Assembly (NCBI RefSeq): GCF_025963695.1
Contig: NZ_JAOQAH010000047.1
Coordinates: 81,396 to 145,395, forward strand
Reading direction: 5' to 3'
Length of the DNA: 64,000 bases
Source: Segetibacter sp.
Lineage (GTDB): Bacteria; Bacteroidota; Bacteroidia; Chitinophagales; Chitinophagaceae
Below the pieces are notes generated by a model that was not told the DNA's origin, searched no databases, and saw nothing but the letters and a program-made list of their open reading frames with translations. The position numbers and the translations under genes were made by a program. Of the stretch, positions 52,524 to 61,306 are shown in pieces. How positions within the stretch are numbered: the stretch's first letter is position 1; every line of letters begins with the position of its first letter.

Positions 52524-52547
52524 GTACAAGTGAGTGACACAACTATG
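52524..52547 (+). repeat. 24-bp interspersed element, type A
   Basis: GTACAAG start, GTGAGTGACACAAC core, ends TATG. It points away from the copy at 52360, so the pair forms an inverted arrangement. Confidence 0.85.
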
Positions 52548-52630
52548 TCGCCCATGAAAAACAAATGCTTGTCCCCCGCAAGAAAAAACAGAGTATTATT
52601 AAGCCAAAAAATATTTACTTATTCATATAT

Positions 52631-54022
52631 ATGAAACAACTATTAACGATCTGCTTCTCATTATTACTCACTCTAAACGCAATCGCACAATTAAAAGTAA
52701 GCGACAACAAACGCTACCTTGTAACTGCTGATAAAAAACCATTTTTCTGGTTAGGCGATACAGCCTGGGAATTGTTTCACCGCTTAACGCGAGAAGAAGC
52801 TGACAAATATTTGAAGAACCGGGTAGATAAAGGTTTTACAGTAATTCAGGCTGTAGCATTGGCCGAACTTGATGGCCTTCACGACCCGAACCCTTACGGC
52901 GAAATACCACTTGAAAACGATGATCCTACAAAACCAAGAGAAGCCTATTTTCAGCATGTAGATTATATTATAAACAAGGCTGAAGAACTGGGCTTGTACG
53001 TGGGTCTTTTGCCAACCTGGGGCGATAAGGTTTTTAAAGACAGGTGGGGCGCCGGACCGGAAATCTTTAATGTTGACAATGCAAAGGTTTATGGCAAATG
53101 GATCGGTAATCGCTACAAGAACAAAAAGAATATTATTTGGATTATGGGCGGCGACCGTGTTCCTGATGATAGAGCAAAGGCGATTTGGCGCTCAATGGCA
53201 GCGGGTATTGAAGAAGGCGTTGGCGGAACCAATAAAGCTGTAATGACTTTTCATCCTCAGCCAAATGGGGTGGATGAAGGGGGTTCATCCGCATACTTTC
53301 ATAGCGACCAATGGCTTGACTTGAACATGTTGCAAACAGGGCACTGTCGTGAAAACAATATCTGGGACAGAATTCAAGTGGTTTATAACCGGACGCCAGT
53401 TAAACCTGTTTTGGACGGTGAGCCTTTGTACGAGGACCATCCTGTTTGTTTCAACGCAAAAGACCTGGGCACCTCAAGTGCTTACGATATTCGCAAACAT
53501 GCCTACCTCGATGTTTTTGCCGGTGCCTTTGGCCATACTTATGGCTGTCACGATGTGTGGCAAATGTATGCTCCTAACCGTACGCCTATCAATGGCCCCC
53601 ACTTTCCCTGGTATGTTGCCCTTGATCTGCCGGGAGCAGGGCAAATGAAATATTTAAGAAGTTTGATGGAATCAAGACCAATGCTTGACCGCATACCCGA
53701 CCAAACGCTGGTTAAAGATGCAATGGGCGCGAATGACCGGGTACAGGCGACAAGAGGAAAAGATTACCTGTTTGTGTATAGCTCGCAGGGTAAACCGGTT
53801 ACTGTGAATATGGGTAAAATTGCAGGCAAAGAGGTGGTTGCTTTCTGGTACAATCCTAAGAACGGCGAAAGCAAAGACATTGGCCGCTTCTCTAATACCG
53901 GACAGCAGGTTTTTACCCCTTCAAATGCAGGTTATGGAAATGATTGGGTTCTGGTCATAGATGATTCAACAAAGGGTTATACTAAACCATTGTTTTCCAG
54001 TAAACGTTTTATCACCTACTAA
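52631..54022 (+). CDS. DUF4038-domain glycoside hydrolase (GH140-like)
   Basis: About 463 residues. A signal peptide (MKQLLTICFSLLLTLNAIAQ) is followed by a TIM-barrel DUF4038 domain: LKVSDNKRYLVTADKKPFFWLGDTAWELFHRLTREEADKYLKNRVDKGFTVIQ, then IIWIMGGDRVPDD and PVLDGEPLYEDHP with likely catalytic acids. A C-terminal beta domain (GKDYLFVYSSQGKPVTVNMGKIAGKEVVAFWYNPKNGES) is of the collagen-binding-like type. Characterised relatives in GH140 are apiosidases acting on rhamnogalacturonan II. The frame is open from 52565 but ATG 52631 starts the signal peptide. Confidence 0.9.
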   Translation: MKQLLTICFSLLLTLNAIAQLKVSDNKRYLVTADKKPFFWLGDTAWELFHRLTREEADKYLKNRVDKGFTVIQAVALAELDGLHDPNPYGEIPLENDDPTKPREAYFQHVDYIINKAEELGLYVGLLPTWGDKVFKDRWGAGPEIFNVDNAKVYGKWIGNRYKNKKNIIWIMGGDRVPDDRAKAIWRSMAAGIEEGVGGTNKAVMTFHPQPNGVDEGGSSAYFHSDQWLDLNMLQTGHCRENNIWDRIQVVYNRTPVKPVLDGEPLYEDHPVCFNAKDLGTSSAYDIRKHAYLDVFAGAFGHTYGCHDVWQMYAPNRTPINGPHFPWYVALDLPGAGQMKYLRSLMESRPMLDRIPDQTLVKDAMGANDRVQATRGKDYLFVYSSQGKPVTVNMGKIAGKEVVAFWYNPKNGESKDIGRFSNTGQQVFTPSNAGYGNDWVLVIDDSTKGYTKPLFSSKRFITY

Positions 54023-54222
54023 AGGACGTGAGCAAATACAGTTACAACTGTGACTACATTACGTAAAACAATAAAAGTTTTTCTTCTCGACTCAATAAAC
54101 TCATTCATCGTTACTAAAGTTTATACAAAAAAAAATCAGGGGATTCATTAAAGCTACCCGATACGGGATAGTTATTCTGGATCTGAAGGCCGAAAATGCA
54201 TTCCTAAAAATCCCGTAGCCAC

Positions 54223-54684
54223 TCACCCACGGGAACTGTTTTTATCAGCAGGGATAATTGAGATTTCACCACTCTTTTCGAGTACAGCATATTTAATCTG
54301 TTCCATTTGTTCAAGTCCATGAAGTTGTCTTGCTGCTTCTAAGATATCTTCTTCTTCCACACCCGACCTCTTCATCCTAACTTTTAGCATTTTTCCATTT
54401 TCTACAATTATAAGAGCCGAACCTTCAATAAGTTTATTTAAAAATGTAAACCTCCCTTTAGCTTTTGTAAGAACAAGATCGATGCCTATGAGAGATGTGA
54501 TAAGAATAAGGGCATTTGTAATAGAAAAATCATTACCTAATAGTGCTTGTTGGGTTGCTTCGCCTACTATTAGCAGCAACACAAAATCGAACGAGCTTGT
54601 TTCAGCTAAACTGCGTTTACCTAATATGCGGAAGATAAAAAGTAGAAACATGTAAATGGCAGCGGCTCTTAAAAGAGGATTCAT
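54223..54684 (-). CDS. DUF421 (YetF/YcaP-type) membrane protein
   Basis: 153 residues. Three hydrophobic helices at the N-terminus (LRAAAIYMFLLFIFRILGKRSLAETSSFDFVLLLIVGEATQQALLG) are followed by the soluble DUF421 part ending EEEDILEAARQLHGLEQMEQIKYAVLEKSGEISIIPAD, typical of the family. Function unknown. It overlaps nothing but follows the 165-residue membrane-anchored protein gene by one base, suggesting that the two products act together. Confidence 0.9.
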   Translation of the reverse strand: MNPLLRAAAIYMFLLFIFRILGKRSLAETSSFDFVLLLIVGEATQQALLGNDFSITNALILITSLIGIDLVLTKAKGRFTFLNKLIEGSALIIVENGKMLKVRMKRSGVEEEDILEAARQLHGLEQMEQIKYAVLEKSGEISIIPADKNSSRG

Positions 54685-54685
54685 A

Positions 54686-55183
54686 TTACGGGTAGATGAA
54701 GTGTGATAAATTAAAATTTGTTTGATTGCCTTTAATTGTAGCTTTTAAGCTTCCGGTTTCATGCGGAGACAGAAAAAAAGTAATTTGCTTAGCACCACCA
54801 CCATTGAATATAAAAATAAATTCCTTATTAATAATACTTGTTTTATCTGGTTCAGGTACTATGGTCTCAATTTTAAAATGCTCAAAATATGCAGCAGGTA
54901 TGGCTATTTGAGCAACGGTGTCATTGGCAGCAGCCAGGTCAAATGCTAATTTGCTTTCCCCGCCATACCGTCCAAATTTTTCATAGGTAATAATATTTCC
55001 ATTTGCTTCTACCTTTTTATTTGATAAAATGCCCTGCCCAAATAGGCCAAGCCCTGCCATAACCATAACTATGAAAATAATGATTATCCCTATTTGTTGA
55101 ATAATCCTGGCTCTGTTCTGTAGTCCAATGCTTTCATCAATTGGTAGCCGAGAAGTCACTTTTTCCATTTCATGTGATCTCAT
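54686..55183 (-). CDS. Unknown single-pass membrane protein paired with DUF421
   Basis: 165 residues. One transmembrane helix (IGIIIIFIVMVMAGLGLFGQGILS) separates a short cytosolic N-terminus from a beta-rich periplasmic part (ITYEKFGRYGGESKLAFDLAA..IAIPAAYFEHFKIETIVPEPDK..FIFNGGGAKQITFFLSPHETGSLKATIKG). No Cys or catalytic motif is visible. The sequence is not assigned to a known family. Start codon choice between 55183 and the internal Met at residue 6 is open. Confidence 0.75.
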   Translation of the reverse strand: MRSHEMEKVTSRLPIDESIGLQNRARIIQQIGIIIIFIVMVMAGLGLFGQGILSNKKVEANGNIITYEKFGRYGGESKLAFDLAAANDTVAQIAIPAAYFEHFKIETIVPEPDKTSIINKEFIFIFNGGGAKQITFFLSPHETGSLKATIKGNQTNFNLSHFIYP

Positions 55184-55747
55184 ACATTTTTTCGTTGTAT
55201 TAAAAGCAAGATAATAAGTTTTTTAAACTGGCATTAACCTCATTTTTAAGGACCGCTATTGATTCAAAAGGGGGATACGATGGATATAATGATGTCGGCA
55301 GCAGATGCGACTATGGCTGATATAAAGTCTTTTAATGTTACACCCGTTAGTGCAATTGCCAGCTTGTTTTTTAAAAATTCTTCAAGCTTCGCGGAACTTT
55401 TCATTAAGAAAATGAAAAGGATTGAATATGTCTTCATTTTATTTGCTTTTGCCCCGCGTTCAAACAAGAAGTTTAGGCAACAAGTAAAGCTTAATTGGAT
55501 CTCGAGATAGTCGAAGGATAAAACGCTTTGGCTTAGTTCGCAACTATGCAAATGGCTGCCCGTGCCGAACAACGCGTAGCTATAATCCTTACTATCAATT
55601 CACTTCATACGTCAACGCAGGCTAGTAAAGCACTGTTTGCCGGCACGTGATATAATCAAAAATATTTTAAGGGGGGACATTTTCGGTGGGCAATAAACTC
55701 AGTGCTTAACACTTTTACGCAAATATTGAACTGATTTTTCTGTAACC
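55184..55747. other. Intergenic region upstream of the DUF421 pair
   Basis: 564 bp. Frames of 83 codons (plus strand, 55259-55510) and 102 codons (minus strand, 55264-55572) overlap on opposite strands and match nothing recognised. No interspersed element or heptamer array was found. Confidence 0.5.
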
Positions 55748-56428
55748 CTAATGTCCGCTTCCAATAGTATTAAAGACCATTTCTTCTATAAACAATGCAA
55801 TGTTTTTTTCACTTTTTTCTGTTGCAAAATCAGTCAGGGACGGCAGGTGGTGCATGAAGAAATTTTGGTTATGAGCAGCTTCAATTATAGTACTCGCTAA
55901 TGAATGGGGAAACTTATATGCCGGGTTAGAAGCAGTAATAAATTCTGCAATAACCGAGCATAAGTCTTTGTATGGCTTAAATAATTTGTCCCTGTTATCT
56001 TCTGAAATGTGCTTTGTTAGATATGCTTTTGACCCCTCGGCTATTATTATTTCATGAAGCAGTTTTTCGTCGATATGCTTTACCCTTTCGTCTTCTAAAA
56101 CGGTAGAGGTTAGTAGTTGAATGACTTTTTTAAGCTTTGCAGCAGGATCGTCAATGTTGTTAGTTTCAAAAACTACCCTATACTGTAAGTAGCTCCAATA
56201 CCAGGCAGTGATATAAATGAGTAGCCGATGTTTATTTTCAAAATAACGGTAAATACCCGCCTCAGTAGTACCAATATGTTCTGCCAGTTTTTTAAAGGTA
56301 AACGCTTCAAATCCACCGCCTTGAATAAGTTCGATACTGTTTTTAATAATCTTCTTGCCTAAATCTGTTTGTTCAGGATTTCTGACAAAAAGCTTTTCAT
56401 TCATTTTTATATGTATCTCTACATCCAT
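55748..56428 (-). CDS. TetR/AcrR-family transcriptional regulator
   Basis: 226 residues. The N-terminal helix-turn-helix lies at about 20-70: LGKKIIKNSIELIQGGGFEAFTFKKLAEHIGTTEAGIYRYFENKHRLLIYI. The C-terminal ligand-binding part is helical and unassigned. It is divergent from sulP, with a 15-bp inverted repeat between the genes that is a natural operator. By TetR logic it would repress itself and sulP-carbonic anhydrase until a ligand binds. An alternative start is Met9 (56404). Confidence 0.92.
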   Translation of the reverse strand: MDVEIHIKMNEKLFVRNPEQTDLGKKIIKNSIELIQGGGFEAFTFKKLAEHIGTTEAGIYRYFENKHRLLIYITAWYWSYLQYRVVFETNNIDDPAAKLKKVIQLLTSTVLEDERVKHIDEKLLHEIIIAEGSKAYLTKHISEDNRDKLFKPYKDLCSVIAEFITASNPAYKFPHSLASTIIEAAHNQNFFMHHLPSLTDFATEKSEKNIALFIEEMVFNTIGSGH

Positions 56429-56503
56429 CTGGTACTTCTATATATTTTGAAACTGATAATTGTGACGGGTTCAAAAGTAAACAAAAGTTTTGCAATCAAA
56501 AAA

Positions 56504-56518
56504 GATAGCTATACTATC
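56504..56518. promoter_or_regulatory. Candidate TetR operator between tetR and sulP
   Basis: GATAG-CTATA-CTATC, a 15-bp inverted repeat in the divergent spacer. It lies about 18 bp upstream of the sulP -7 box, so bound repressor would block RNA polymerase. Confidence 0.45.
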
Positions 56519-56536
56519 ATTGTTCATTTATATTAC

Positions 56537-56544
56537 TATCTTTG
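56537..56544 (+). promoter_or_regulatory. Candidate -7 box of sulP
   Basis: TATCTTTG, an exact TAnnTTTG match, 18 bases before ATG 56563. It overlaps the TTG at 56542 that would give a longer protein, arguing against that start. Confidence 0.5.
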
Positions 56545-56562
56545 AAAAAATGTTGTTCACCA

Positions 56563-58113
56563 ATGGAGAATAAGAGTTTGTTTAAGGAGTTGAAAAGCGA
56601 TTTGCCTGCAAGTATTGTAGTATTCTTTGTGGCACTTCCATTATGTCTCGGAATAGCACTTGCATCTGGTGCTCCTTTATTTTCGGGTATAATAGCAGGC
56701 ATTGTGGGGGGTATTATTGTAGGGTCGGCAAGTGGGTCGCCTTTAGGAGTTAGCGGCCCTGCAGCGGGCCTTGCTGTTATTGTTTTTACTGCTATTGGCG
56801 CATTGGGATCCTGGCCTGCTTTCCTGCTTTCGGTTGTTGTTGCCGGTGTATTACAACTAGCAATGGGTTTTGCCAGGGCAGGTTTTATTGCTTATTTTTT
56901 CCCTTCCTCGGTTATTAAAGGTATGCTTACGGGTATTGGCTTGTTGATTATACTAAAGCAAATACCTCATGCGATTGGTTATGATAAGAATCCCGAAGGC
57001 AGCGATGAATTTTTGGAAGCATCAGGAGAAAATTCTTTTTCAGCAATAGGACATGCTCTAGAATTTATAACTCCAGGCGCGGTACTGATTGCAGTAATAT
57101 CATTAGTAATCTTAATTTTGTGGGATACTGTATTAAGCAAAAAACACAAAATATTTCAGCTGCTTCAGGGACCTATTGTTGTAGTATTGTTGGGAATTCT
57201 GATGAACTATTTGTACCAGCAGGGTACGCTTAATTTCTCTCTTGCTAAAGATCAGCTGGTGCAACTACCGGTTGCCGCAAGCCTTCCTGACTTTTTAACT
57301 CAATTTACACTTCCTGATTTTTCTCAATTAAGCAATTTGGAAGTATACAAAACGGCTGTTGTTTTGGCTATTGTAGCCAGCCTTGAAACACTGTTGTGTG
57401 TAGAAGCAACTGACAAAATGGATCCCTATAAAAGGGTGACACCAACTAACAGGGAGTTAAAAGCACAAGGGCTAGGCAATGTTATTTCCGGCCTAATAGG
57501 CGGCTTGCCGATCACCCAGGTAATTGTAAGAAGTTCTGCGAATATTGCATTTGGTGCTAAAACTAAAATGAGCGCCATACTTCATGGTTTCCTTTTGTTG
57601 ATATGTGCTATCACCATTGCAGGTTTGTTAAATATGATACCACTAGCCAGTCTTGCAGCTATACTAATAATGGTAGGGTATAAATTAGCAAAGCCAACAC
57701 TCTTCAAGCAAATGTATAAGCAGGGTTGGGAGCAGTTTGTTCCTTTTATTGCAACTGTTGTAGCAATATTACTTACAGATTTACTTCGTGGAATTAGTAT
57801 AGGTTTATTGGTCGGTCTTTTCTTTACACTTCGTCACAGTTACCGTAACTCGCATCACATGAAAAATGTAACCACTAACGAAGACGGGCAGACGGTGCAT
57901 CATCTTGTACTTGCAGAGGAAGTCTCATTTTTTAATAAAGCCAATGTTTTAAATGTATTAGAACATATTCCTGCAAATTCGAAAGTAATCATAGACTGCA
58001 GTAATTCTAAAGCGATAGCTCACGATGTAGTTGAATTAATTGTCGATTATAAAACAAATGCAAAGAACAAAAACATTACAGTAGAGACTATAAATTTTAA
58101 AGAACCTAAATAA
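56563..58113 (+). CDS. SulP-family anion transporter
   Basis: 516 residues from ATG 56563. Ten to twelve hydrophobic helices include the SulP motif FFVALPLCLGIALASGAPLFSGIIAGIVGGIIVGSASGSPLGVSGPAAGLAVIV; a C-terminal STAS-like domain is short (HLVLAEEVSFFNKANVLNVLEHIPANSKVIIDCSNSKAI). The carbonic anhydrase gene starts 22 bp after its stop, so bicarbonate is the likely substrate, as in the BicA branch. Sulfate cannot be excluded. Confidence 0.92.
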   Translation: MENKSLFKELKSDLPASIVVFFVALPLCLGIALASGAPLFSGIIAGIVGGIIVGSASGSPLGVSGPAAGLAVIVFTAIGALGSWPAFLLSVVVAGVLQLAMGFARAGFIAYFFPSSVIKGMLTGIGLLIILKQIPHAIGYDKNPEGSDEFLEASGENSFSAIGHALEFITPGAVLIAVISLVILILWDTVLSKKHKIFQLLQGPIVVVLLGILMNYLYQQGTLNFSLAKDQLVQLPVAASLPDFLTQFTLPDFSQLSNLEVYKTAVVLAIVASLETLLCVEATDKMDPYKRVTPTNRELKAQGLGNVISGLIGGLPITQVIVRSSANIAFGAKTKMSAILHGFLLLICAITIAGLLNMIPLASLAAILIMVGYKLAKPTLFKQMYKQGWEQFVPFIATVVAILLTDLLRGISIGLLVGLFFTLRHSYRNSHHMKNVTTNEDGQTVHHLVLAEEVSFFNKANVLNVLEHIPANSKVIIDCSNSKAIAHDVVELIVDYKTNAKNKNITVETINFKEPK

Positions 58114-58135
58114 CATCAATAATCATAACAAAACA

Positions 58136-58786
58136 ATGAAAACTTTAACCAAAGAATTACAACAGTCACTTACTCCCGAGACAGCGATTGAACTTTTGAA
58201 AGAAGGGAACAAGCGGTTTATAAATAACTTAAAAGCTAATCGAAACCTTCTGCAACAAGCTAATGAAACCTCCGATGGCCAGCATCCGTTTGCTGTTATT
58301 TTGAGCTGCATCGACTCAAGAACATCAGTAGAACTAGTGTTCGACCAGGGCTTAGGTGATGTATTTAGTGTTCGTATCGCTGGTAACATTTTGAACGAAG
58401 ACATTTTGGGTAGTATGGAATTTGGATGCAAGGTGGCAGGTGCAAAAATAATTGTAGTACTTGGGCACACCAGGTGTGGAGCAATAAAGGGTGCGTGTGA
58501 CCACGTTGAAATGGGAAACCTCACTTCATTGCTCACCAAGATACGTCCTGCCGTGGACGATGAAAATACAATAACTGAAAACCGTACCTCCTCAAACTCC
58601 GAGTTTGTAGAGAAAGTAGGAACAATTAACGTTAAGAGAACGGTACACGCAATAATGGAACGCAGCACTATTTTGAAAGAAATGGTTACCGCAGGGGAGA
58701 TAGGTATTATCGGCGGCATTCAGGATATATCTACAGGACTAGTAACATTTTTTGAGGATTGCCAATTTTTAAATGAGAAAAATTAA
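58136..58786 (+). CDS. Beta-class carbonic anhydrase
   Basis: 216 residues interconverting CO2 and bicarbonate. Zinc ligands Cys58, His111 and Cys114 are present (SCIDSR; GHTRCGAIKGA), with the Asp60-Arg62 dyad. The N-terminus LTPETAIELLKEGNKRFINNL and VRIAGNILNEDILGSMEFG are family hallmarks. It is cotranscribed with sulP and ends at a strong terminator. Together they would import bicarbonate and keep it in balance with CO2 for carboxylation or pH control. Confidence 0.95.
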   Translation: MKTLTKELQQSLTPETAIELLKEGNKRFINNLKANRNLLQQANETSDGQHPFAVILSCIDSRTSVELVFDQGLGDVFSVRIAGNILNEDILGSMEFGCKVAGAKIIVVLGHTRCGAIKGACDHVEMGNLTSLLTKIRPAVDDENTITENRTSSNSEFVEKVGTINVKRTVHAIMERSTILKEMVTAGEIGIIGGIQDISTGLVTFFEDCQFLNEKN

Positions 58787-58814
58787 TCATTCTCTTAATT
58801 ACTTGTGCGAGTTA

Positions 58815-58843
58815 AAAAGCTGGAATTTTTTTCCAGCTTTTTT
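58815..58843 (+). terminator. Rho-independent terminator after the carbonic anhydrase gene
   Basis: AAAAGCTGGAA and TTCCAGCTTTT form an 11-bp stem around a T-rich loop, followed by TT. Confidence 0.9.
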
Positions 58844-59055
58844 ATGTCTTGTTGAAGCGCGAATATTCGAAAATAGATTCCGTGCTTAAATGCATGCCTG
58901 AAGGAAGGAGCCAATGAGCGAATGCTAATAGAATTTTTTTAAAGTGTGTTAACTAAAATAACTATTCTGTCAACACTTTTAAGGTTTTACCTGTTAAGCC
59001 CTATTCGCCCCAACTGCGTTCGGGTTGATTATGTAAAAACTTATTTCCAGTTATT

Positions 59056-59769
59056 ATGCGTTTGTTATTAGTAGAAGATGAGCCTGAGGTAGCATCATTT
59101 ATAAAAAAGTCTTTAGAGGAAGGAGACTATGAGGTGACTGTTGCAATGGATGGCACAATGGCCTGGGAAACTATTAATTCCTTTAAATACGACCTTTTAA
59201 TTTTTGACTTAATGCTTCCCGGCATTAACGGTTTAGAGCTTTGTAAAAAATGCAGGCAACAAAAGATACTTACACCAATACTTATGCTCACTGCACTTGG
59301 TGCAACAGATAATATAATTATGGGTCTCGACAGCGGGGCCGACGATTATCTTACCAAGCCTTTTAAGTTAACAGAATTAGAAGCGCGTATCCGTTCTCTC
59401 TTAAGAAGGATACGGCCGGCGGAAAATGAAGTGACAGAGCCTCCAACAAAAAATTCGCTGGCATTTGCAGACGTAGTATTAGACCTGGATGAAAAATCAG
59501 TGACGCGAAATAAAGTACCTGTAGAGCTTACGGCTACAGAGTTTCGTTTACTGGAATATTTACTACGCAATCCAAGAAAAGTTGTTTCAAGAATGGACAT
59601 ACTTGAGAAAGTATGGGGCTACGATTTTAATCTTAACACCAAAGTGGTAGATGTATACATAAATTACCTGCGAAAGAAATTGGATAAGGATAGTAAGTTG
59701 AAGCTTATAAATACCGTTACAGGTATGGGATACATTTTGAAAGAAGTTTATAATGAAGATCCAAATTAA
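59056..59769 (+). CDS. OmpR-family response regulator
   Basis: 237 residues. Receiver domain with acidic pair E7/D8, phospho-acceptor D51 (LLIFDLMLPGINGLELC) and K99 region (YLTKPFKL). A winged-helix DNA-binding domain occupies about 135-235 (VELTATEFRLLEYLLRNPRKVVSRMDILEKVWGYDFNLNTKVVDVYINYLRKKLD). It overlaps the kinase gene by 17 bp, so translation is coupled. Direct-repeat sites of the kind bound by this class lie 2.6 kb downstream, before the Usp-like gene. Confidence 0.95.
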   Translation: MRLLLVEDEPEVASFIKKSLEEGDYEVTVAMDGTMAWETINSFKYDLLIFDLMLPGINGLELCKKCRQQKILTPILMLTALGATDNIIMGLDSGADDYLTKPFKLTELEARIRSLLRRIRPAENEVTEPPTKNSLAFADVVLDLDEKSVTRNKVPVELTATEFRLLEYLLRNPRKVVSRMDILEKVWGYDFNLNTKVVDVYINYLRKKLDKDSKLKLINTVTGMGYILKEVYNEDPN

Positions 59770-61114
59770 AATTGCGCTGCTTTTTACACTTGTATGTACC
59801 CTTATTATAATTGCTGTAAGTAGCGCTGTTTATTATTTTGCAAATGAACAAGCTTTCCAGGATTTTTACACCCGCCTCGAGCTTCGGGCTACAATTGCCG
59901 CCAAAGCAAACCTTGATACCGATAATGTAAATTCCAGCGCTTATGAGCAGGTAAGAAATGAACACCTGCAGCGGCTGCCCGACGAGCGGGAATATATTAT
60001 AAGAATAGACTCACTGCAAAGCGAGGCAAAAACAGGATTGGATGCAGAAGTGCCCCAGTCGTTCTTTACCGACATTAGTAGCAAAAAAAAACCGTCATAC
60101 CGCAAGGGGTACAGGTTTTACAAAGGCATTTATTACCAGGACAGCACCGGTGATTATGCCATTATTATTTCTGCAGAACATGCTTATGCACGAAATTTTT
60201 TATTGAATTTAAAAACCATCCTGATTACCGCTAACCTGGTTGCAACTATTATAATTTTCAGCGTAGGCGTATTATTTTCAAAACAAATTTTAGCTCCTAT
60301 TCGTAACATTACAGCCAATGTAAAGCGCATTAAGGCTACCTCGTTGCACAAGCGGCTGACTGTAAAACAAGGCAAGGATGAGATAGCGGAGTTAGCAAAC
60401 ACCTTTAACAACATGCTCGCCCGGCTCGAGACATCTTTCGAGACACAAAACAACTTTGTAAGTAATGCTTCGCACGAGTTAAATACGCCCTTAACAGTTA
60501 TTATAGGTGAGGCAGAATTTGCGTTATCTAAAGGTCGAACCACCGGGCAATACCAGCAAGGTTTACGGGTGATACTAAAGCAGGCGGAGAAGCTTAAAAA
60601 TCTAACAAAAAGTCTTTTAGAGCTGGCACAATCCGGATTTTCGGGCAGTCTGTCTTTCGAGGAAGTTAGGCTGGATGAATTGTTCCGGAACATACAAAAA
60701 GTTGCAGCAAGCATATACCCCAACTGTAGCATAATAGTAGATAACAGCCTGCTTCCTGCTGATTTTAAAACGCTGTCTATAAAAGGTAACTTTCATTTAC
60801 TGGAGCTGTGTATATCTAACATTATTTTAAATGCCTGTAAATATTCTACCGGCGAAAATGTTACACTTGCTCTTGCATTGTCGGACCGGGACGTAATATT
60901 TATAATAAAAGACAAAGGAATTGGAATACCAAAGCAAGATATGCCTCACATTTTCGACCCGTTTTTTCGCGCATCTAACGTCAATAGTTCAAAGGGGTAT
61001 GGTATCGGGTTACCACTTGCCCAAAACATAATTAAGCTGCACAACGGTTCTATTGATATTTCGTCGAAGGAGGCGGAAGGTACTGAAGTGGTAGTCAAGT
61101 TTCCGAGAGGATGA
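59753..61114 (+). CDS. Sensor histidine kinase (HAMP, HisKA, HATPase)
   Basis: 453 residues. Transmembrane helices at about 8-29 and 153-175 enclose a small periplasmic sensor region of roughly 120 residues. A HAMP linker (PIRNITANVKRIKATSLHKRLTVK..DEIAELANTFNNML) leads to the HisKA box with His241 in NASHELNTPLTVI, then a HATPase domain with N-box ISNIILNACKYS and the G-boxes DKGIGIP and GYGIGLPLAQNI. The input signal is unknown. It is the partner of the regulator encoded just upstream. Confidence 0.95.
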   Translation: MKIQIKIALLFTLVCTLIIIAVSSAVYYFANEQAFQDFYTRLELRATIAAKANLDTDNVNSSAYEQVRNEHLQRLPDEREYIIRIDSLQSEAKTGLDAEVPQSFFTDISSKKKPSYRKGYRFYKGIYYQDSTGDYAIIISAEHAYARNFLLNLKTILITANLVATIIIFSVGVLFSKQILAPIRNITANVKRIKATSLHKRLTVKQGKDEIAELANTFNNMLARLETSFETQNNFVSNASHELNTPLTVIIGEAEFALSKGRTTGQYQQGLRVILKQAEKLKNLTKSLLELAQSGFSGSLSFEEVRLDELFRNIQKVAASIYPNCSIIVDNSLLPADFKTLSIKGNFHLLELCISNIILNACKYSTGENVTLALALSDRDVIFIIKDKGIGIPKQDMPHIFDPFFRASNVNSSKGYGIGLPLAQNIIKLHNGSIDISSKEAEGTEVVVKFPRG

Positions 61115-61306
61115 TCGTGATGTTTTGTTTTTTGTTGACGTGCAGAATAGCCTGGATCGGTTAGGTATTTATGCAGGTGTGGCATTGGCACCACTCCTGC
61201 TAATTGAAAATGTACTGATGCCGCGATATTCGTCCGCTTAATTTATTACGTCCTGCCACACTTGCAAAAATGCCCATGTTGACAGTAGTTTTAAGTTCAC
61301 GAGTTC

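Larger units (their letters stand above)
51932..52630. other. Intergenic region with two facing interspersed elements
   Basis: About 700 bp between the M13 and GH140-like genes. A minus-strand frame of 139 codons (51958-52377) spans most of the left part but begins inside an interspersed element and matches nothing recognised; it is not called as a gene. Elements lie at 52360-52383 (minus) and 52524-52547 (plus), with heptamer-phased TTRAACR-like units at 52428-52455 between them. Confidence 0.5.

Noticed and set aside
55259..55572. 83- and 102-codon frames on opposite strands
   Set aside because: They overlap each other almost completely, and neither shows recognisable protein features.
56542..56562. 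TTG start for sulP
   Set aside because: It lies within an exact TATCTTTG promoter box; ATG 56563 is a better start.
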